64,000 nt of DNA from Ideonella aquatica (GTDB taxonomy: Bacteria > Pseudomonadota > Gammaproteobacteria > Burkholderiales > Burkholderiaceae_C): the NCBI RefSeq assembly GCF_018069755.1, contig NZ_JAGQDE010000002.1, forward strand, positions 1 to 64,000, in the 5' to 3' direction. Under the pieces are notes generated by a model. The model ran no database searches. It saw only the letters and a program-made list of their open reading frames with translations, and was not told where the DNA came from. Each line of letters begins with the position of its first letter. Position 1 is the first letter of the stretch. Of this stretch, positions 60,980 through 64,000 are shown in pieces. The position numbers and the translations under genes were made by a program.

Positions 60980-61549
60980 TCAGGCGTCGTACTGCTGGAT
61001 CAGGCTGTCCCGCACAGTGGCCAGCCAGGCCTTGCCCGCCTGGCCTTGCAGCGTGCGGGCCAGCTGCAAGGCGCCCACCATGGTGGCGGCCACCACCTGG
61101 GCCTGCGCCGGGTCGACACCGGCTGGCAGGCAGCGGCGCACCAGATCGACCAGGCCCAGCACGCGGGCGCGGGCGGCACTGGCCACTTCGTCCGCCTGGC
61201 GCGGGACTTCGGCCGCCAGGGCGGCGACGATGCAGCCGCACTCGATGTTCTCGAGCTGGGCATCGCCCAGGTAGGTGTTCACCAGGGCCGAGAACGCGCT
61301 CACGCCAGCGGCCTGCGCCTGGCGCAGCCGTTCGGCGAGCACGGCGCCGGTGTCGCGGCCGGCGCGCTGCGTGGCCTCGGCCAGCAAGGCGTCGCGGGAG
61401 GCGAAATGGGCATAGAAGCCGCCGTGCGTCAGGCCGGCCTCTTTCATGATGGTGGCCAGCCCGACGCCGTCGTAGCCCGCGCGCCGGATGGCGCGGGAGG
61501 CGACATCCAGGATGCGGTCGTGGGTGAGTTCCTTGCGGCTGGCGGACAT
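60980..61549 (-). CDS. TetR-family transcriptional regulator
   Basis: About 189 residues from the ATG at 61549; an in-frame ATG at 61555 would add two. The N-terminal helix-turn-helix is clear (THDRILDVASRAIRRAGYDG, then LATIMKEAGLTHGGFYAHF, the recognition helix ending YAHFASRDALLAEA). The C-terminal ligand domain includes CGCIVAALAAEVPRQADEVA. It is on the same strand as, and upstream of, the SDR-MFS pair. Two nearly identical operators flank it, consistent with autoregulation and repression of the pair until an inducer binds. The inducer is unknown. Confidence 0.88.
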   Translation of the reverse strand: MSASRKELTHDRILDVASRAIRRAGYDGVGLATIMKEAGLTHGGFYAHFASRDALLAEATQRAGRDTGAVLAERLRQAQAAGVSAFSALVNTYLGDAQLENIECGCIVAALAAEVPRQADEVASAARARVLGLVDLVRRCLPAGVDPAQAQVVAATMVGALQLARTLQGQAGKAWLATVRDSLIQQYDA

Positions 61550-61553
61550 GGAC

Positions 61554-61570
61554 ATGATGGCCGTCATATT
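61554..61570. promoter_or_regulatory. TetR-type operator copy 2 (before the tetR-like gene)
   Basis: ATGATGGCCGTCATATT lies immediately upstream of the tetR-like start and is the second copy of the motif at 60922. A further CCATCAT at 61575-61581 extends the symmetry. Autoregulation is inferred. Confidence 0.65.
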
Positions 61571-61609
61571 ACGTCCATCATGCGGTTCCGTCAAGAGCGG
61601 CCGATGGGC

Positions 61610-62242
61610 TCAGTGCGCCGGCGTCGGTCGCCCCTGCAGTTCGGCCTGCGCCTGCCGCCCCACGCTCCACGCCCCGCTCAAGGCCAGGCCGCCCATCACG
61701 CCCGCCACCACCAGGTCGGGCCAGGCGGTGCCGGTGCCCAGCACGCCCAGCGCCGCCAGCATCACGGCCAGGTTGCCCAGCGCGTCATTGCGCGAGCACA
61801 GCCAGACCGAGCGCATGTTGGCGTCGCCGCTGCGGAAGCGATAGAGCATCACAGCCACACCAGCGTTCACGGCCAGGGCCAGCAGGCCCACGGCGCCCAT
61901 GGTGGCGGGCTCGGGCACGGCGCCGCTGCCCAGCATCCAGGCGGCGCGGGTCAGCACGCCCACGCCGAACAGGCCCATGCAGGCCGCCTTGAACAGCGCC
62001 GCGCGCGAGCGGGCGACGGCACCCAGGCCCAGCACCGCCAGGCTGATCGCGTAGTTGCCGGCGTCGCCGAAGAAGTCGATCGAATCGGCCAGCAGCGACA
62101 CCGAGCCCGAGGACCAGGAGGCGCCCAGCTCGATGACGAACATCGCGGCGTTGAGCAGCATCGCGGTCCACAGTGCGCGGCGCCAGCGCGGGTCGGTGGC
62201 GGGAGAGGCGCAGGCGGCGTCGTGGCAGCAGTGGGCGGACAT
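61610..62242 (-). CDS. Cation-efflux (CDF-like) transporter associated with cadR
   Basis: 210 residues with about five to six hydrophobic segments. The N-terminus carries a possible metal site (MSAHCCHDAACASP). Membrane Asp residues match the CDF zinc/cadmium site pattern: SLLADSIDFFGDAGNY in an early helix and VWLCSRNDALGNLAVML in a later one. It lacks the C-terminal cytosolic domain of full-length CDF exporters such as CzcD (about 300 residues). It is divergent from a CadR-type regulator, and a MerR-type promoter points at this gene, so it likely exports cadmium, zinc or lead. Confidence 0.8.
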   Translation of the reverse strand: MSAHCCHDAACASPATDPRWRRALWTAMLLNAAMFVIELGASWSSGSVSLLADSIDFFGDAGNYAISLAVLGLGAVARSRAALFKAACMGLFGVGVLTRAAWMLGSGAVPEPATMGAVGLLALAVNAGVAVMLYRFRSGDANMRSVWLCSRNDALGNLAVMLAALGVLGTGTAWPDLVVAGVMGGLALSGAWSVGRQAQAELQGRPTPAH

Positions 62243-62274
62243 GGCGTTGCAGGGTGTGCTGTGGCTGTGCGAGC

Positions 62275-62305
62275 ATTGAAAACCCTGTAGCCACTATAGA
62301 GTCAA
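62275..62305 (-). promoter_or_regulatory. CadR/MerR-type promoter-operator of the cation transporter
   Basis: Read on the minus strand: TTGACT (-35, 62305-62300), a 19-base spacer filled by the dyad CTCTATAG-TGG-CTACAGGG, then TTCAAT as a possible -10 (62280-62275). The over-long spacer with a central dyad is the hallmark of MerR-family activated promoters. The dyad is very close to those described for CadR/PbrR-type regulators (ACCCTATAGTGGCTACAGGGT). Confidence 0.8.
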
Positions 62306-62316
62306 GGGCCTCGGCC

Positions 62317-62748
62317 ATGAAGATCGGTGAACTCGCCACCCGCGCCGGCTGCGATGTGCAGACGGTGCGTTTCTACGAACGCGAGGGCCTGCTCGAGGCG
62401 CCGCCGCGCGAGGCCTCGGGCTACCGCCGCTATGCCGAGCGCCACCTGACCCAGCTGAACTTCGTGCGCCACCTGCGCACGCTGGACATCCCGCTGCAGG
62501 AGGTGCGCCAGCTGCTGCGCTACGCGGCCGAGCCCGAATCCTCCTGCGCCCAGGTCAACGAGCTGCTCGACGGCCACATCGCGCTGGTGCGCCAGCGCAT
62601 GCAGGCGCTGCGCGCGCTGGAGCGTCAGCTGGTGGACCTGCGGCGCAGCTGCGACGGCGATGCCTCGCACCCCTGCGCGATCCTGCAGGCCTTTGCCGCG
62701 GCGGCCGAGCAGCAGCCCTGCGCCTGCCATCCGGCCAGCACAGGCTGA
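62317..62748 (+). CDS. cadR: CadR-type MerR-family heavy-metal regulator
   Basis: 143 residues. The MerR helix-turn-helix opens the protein (MKIGELATRAGCDVQTVRFY, then EREGLLEAPPREASGYRRYA), followed by the dimerisation helix. Metal-site Cys are visible in PESSCAQVNELLDGH (about residue 77) and SHPCAILQAF (about residue 113), plus a CACH near the C-terminus. This is the CadR/PbrR arrangement for Cd(II), Pb(II) or Zn(II). The protein twists the long-spacer promoter of the divergent cation transporter to switch it on. The His-rich tail of some CadR proteins is absent. Confidence 0.88.
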   Translation: MKIGELATRAGCDVQTVRFYEREGLLEAPPREASGYRRYAERHLTQLNFVRHLRTLDIPLQEVRQLLRYAAEPESSCAQVNELLDGHIALVRQRMQALRALERQLVDLRRSCDGDASHPCAILQAFAAAAEQQPCACHPASTG

Positions 62749-62758
62749 ACGTGCTGCG

Positions 62759-62918
62759 TCAGGCCAGCACGGTGGCCTGGCGCACCGGCTCGGCCGCCGA
62801 TCGGCGTGCCCACCCAGACCGGCAGGGCCACCCGGTCCACCACCATGCCGGCGCGCTGCAACTGGATGGCGGCTGCCATGCCGGAGAAACCCAGGCCCAT
62901 CACCCGTGCCTTGTTCAC
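62759..62918 (-). pseudogene. Remnant of an FAD-dependent oxidoreductase
   Basis: From the GTG at 62918 about 30 residues look like the start of a flavoprotein monooxygenase: NKARVMGLGFSGMAAAIQLQ with the Rossmann GxGxxG, then RAGMVVD. After that the similarity stops. Another frame ends with AAEPVRQATVLA and a stop at 62759. It begins 28 bases after the Rieske gene on the same strand, so the two were probably once an oxygenase operon. The gene was cut down, perhaps when the cadR region arrived. Identification rests on a short segment. Confidence 0.45.
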
Positions 62919-62946
62919 GGCTGTCGTGTCCCGTCCTGGTGGTGCG

Positions 62947-63318
62947 TCAGTGCGTGCGCAGCCAGACGCTGCCGTCGCTGCGGATGTCCATCTCGATCGC
63001 CGTCAGCGATTGCCCCAGACACGGCCCCCGCACGCAGTGCCCGGTGGCCGGCTCGAACTGCGCGCCGTGCGCCGAGCAGACGATGTGCGTGCCGGCCGCA
63101 TTGGTGTACGCGTCCTTGCGCCAGGCCATCGGGGCGCCGTCGATGTGCGGGCAGGCGTTGCGCCAGGCGTGCAGCCGGCCGGCGTGGCGCACCACGAAGA
63201 CCGAGTCCTGCCCGATCTGCCGCGGGTCGAAGCCGCGTGCGCGGCCTTCGGCGATCTCGTCCAGCTCGTCCGCTTGGCACAGCCACAGCGGCCCGGCTTC
63301 GTACGGGGTCTCAGACAT
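62947..63318 (-). CDS. Rieske [2Fe-2S] ferredoxin-type protein
   Basis: About 123 residues from the ATG at 63318; an ATG at 63327 would add three. The Rieske motifs are intact: CPHIDG and CSAHGAQFEPATGHC, each with one Cys and one His ligand to the cluster, followed by CVRGPCLGQSL. Single-domain Rieske proteins feed electrons to aromatic-ring or other oxygenases. Its presumed flavoprotein partner downstream is broken, and no oxygenase is nearby, so it may be non-functional in its original pathway although its own frame is whole. Confidence 0.8.
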   Translation of the reverse strand: MSETPYEAGPLWLCQADELDEIAEGRARGFDPRQIGQDSVFVVRHAGRLHAWRNACPHIDGAPMAWRKDAYTNAAGTHIVCSAHGAQFEPATGHCVRGPCLGQSLTAIEMDIRSDGSVWLRTH

Positions 63319-63558
63319 GGACGCCATTCTCCGATGTGTCCAGTCTCGGCGCCCGCTGGCGGCAGTCACCCGGCAGCCAGGCCCGCAATCTGTCGGCACC
63401 CAGCACGGCGTGGCGCGGCTGCCAACTGGCGCGCTGTGGTGTGTGCAGGCGCGAGTTCGCCCATCACCGGGCCCAGGGCCGTTCCGTGTCTTGAATCCTT
63501 GTGGGACAGCGGGTCAGCGACAGCTGAGGCAGCCGCGACCCTCTCGAAAAGAACAGCG
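63319..63558. other. Divergent spacer without a recognisable gene
   Basis: 240 bases between the Rieske gene and the truncated LysR gene. Both strands hold only short frames with no recognisable protein. It probably contains the Rieske promoter and the scar of the event that removed the start of the LysR gene. I saw no inverted terminal repeats or transposase signature. Confidence 0.5.
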
Positions 63559-64000
63559 ATGGAAGCGACGTATCAACGCCATCCAAGCATCGAGGGCTGT
63601 TCCTGTACGTCATCGGCGCTGAGCAGCGCGCTGTCGCGGCTGCGCGATGACTTCGAGGACGAGCTGCTGGTGCAGGTGGGCCGCAAGATGGAGCCCACAC
63701 CGCGCGCCGAGGCGCTGCACGACGCCGTGCGCGACGTGCTGGTGCGCATCGACAGCACCATCGCCAGCCGCCCGCGCTTCGACCCCACCGCGTCGGACCG
63801 GCTGTTCCGCATCTGCCTGTCCGACTACACCCAGATGGTGATCGCGCTGCACCTGCTGGCGCTGTGCGCGCAGGAACGCTGCAGCGTGCGCTTCGAGTTC
63901 CTGCCGCAGGTGATGAACCCGCAGCGCACCCTGGAGCGCGGCGAGGCCGACCTGCTGGTCATCCCCCGCGGCTTCATGTCACCCGACCACCCCGAGGAAG
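63559..64000 (+). pseudogene. LysR-family regulator missing its N-terminal DNA-binding helices (runs off the window)
   Basis: The frame is open from an ATG at 63559 to the window end (147 residues visible). From residue 19 the sequence is clear LysR: SALSSALSRLRDDFEDELLV, then QVGRKMEPTPRAEALHDAVR, then a periplasmic-binding-like effector domain starting at DRLFRICLSDYTQM. Normal LysR proteins have about 40 residues before the SALSRLRD recognition helix, holding the first helices of the winged helix. Here they are replaced by an unrelated leader (MEATYQRHPSIEGCSC). The DNA-binding domain is therefore incomplete. It may once have regulated the adjacent Rieske/flavoprotein genes. Confidence 0.7.

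Noticed and set aside
63464-63700. Minus-strand frame near the truncated LysR considered as a transposase remnant
   Set aside because: It has no DDE or recombinase motif and overlaps the clear LysR coding sequence on the other strand.

Overview
The window is about 64 kb of very GC-rich chromosome. Its gene families point to a betaproteobacterium of the Burkholderiales, most likely the Rubrivivax/Leptothrix/Sphaerotilus/Ideonella side. The indicators are a BktB-type thiolase, an NAD-reducing HoxFUYHW hydrogenase, paired cyanophycin synthetases with their DUF1854/ABC partners, class II ribonucleotide reductase, and many GGDEF proteins. No rRNA, tRNA, CRISPR array or intact insertion sequence was recognised. 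Species-level placement is inference.

Layout. 0-10 kb: the start of a TonB-like gene behind a Fur-box-like palindrome, an EF-G-like GTPase lacking the usual catalytic His, a small secreted discoidin-like protein, AMP nucleosidase, an M14 peptidase with a long Ala-Pro-Lys-Pro linker, a TPR-GGDEF protein, a hairpin-dense spacer and a BktB-like thiolase. 9.5-24 kb: a FliA-type sigma factor, then a co-directional minus-strand run. In transcription order this run is a small Cys-rich protein, CHASE-PAS-GGDEF, hoxF, hoxU, hoxY, hoxH, hoxW, an FAD dehydrogenase and a membrane GGDEF protein. An exact FNR-type box and a plausible promoter precede it. A divergent GGDEF protein and a membrane chemoreceptor follow. 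24-31.7 kb: class II ribonucleotide reductase (nrdJ), a secreted beta-propeller protein, a CWC protein, and ahpC-ahpF with an OxyR-type operator.

31.7-39 kb is a secreted-protein region. It holds a 1318-residue RTX protein with near-identical 588-bp internal repeats, a secreted S15 peptidase, and two small paralogous secreted proteins. Each small protein is divergent from one of the large secreted genes, and the two upstream regions share a CCCCCTAG motif and related spacing.

39-47 kb is a cyanophycin island: cphA1, a cphA2-type paralogue with a degenerate ligase P-loop, and a divergent ABC transporter plus DUF1854 protein. 47-56 kb: a cache-domain chemoreceptor, a DUF2478 protein, and an ion-homeostasis block made of a shortened KdpD-like kinase, a KdpE-like regulator, Kup, a voltage-gated K channel with a zinc ribbon, and MscS. 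Two proteins of unknown function come next.

58.3-64 kb is an accessory, partly decayed region. It contains a broken hotdog thioesterase, a TetR-controlled SDR/MFS pair with two matching operators, a CadR-controlled cation exporter, a Rieske ferredoxin with a broken flavoprotein remnant, and a LysR gene missing its first DNA-binding helices.

Together the genes suggest a facultatively hydrogen-oxidising, reserve-polymer-storing bacterium (cyanophycin, possibly PHA) with heavy c-di-GMP signalling. The most interesting candidates are the hydrogenase operon bracketed by diguanylate cyclases and headed by an uncharacterised Cys-rich gene, and the pair of small secreted paralogues with shared upstream motifs.
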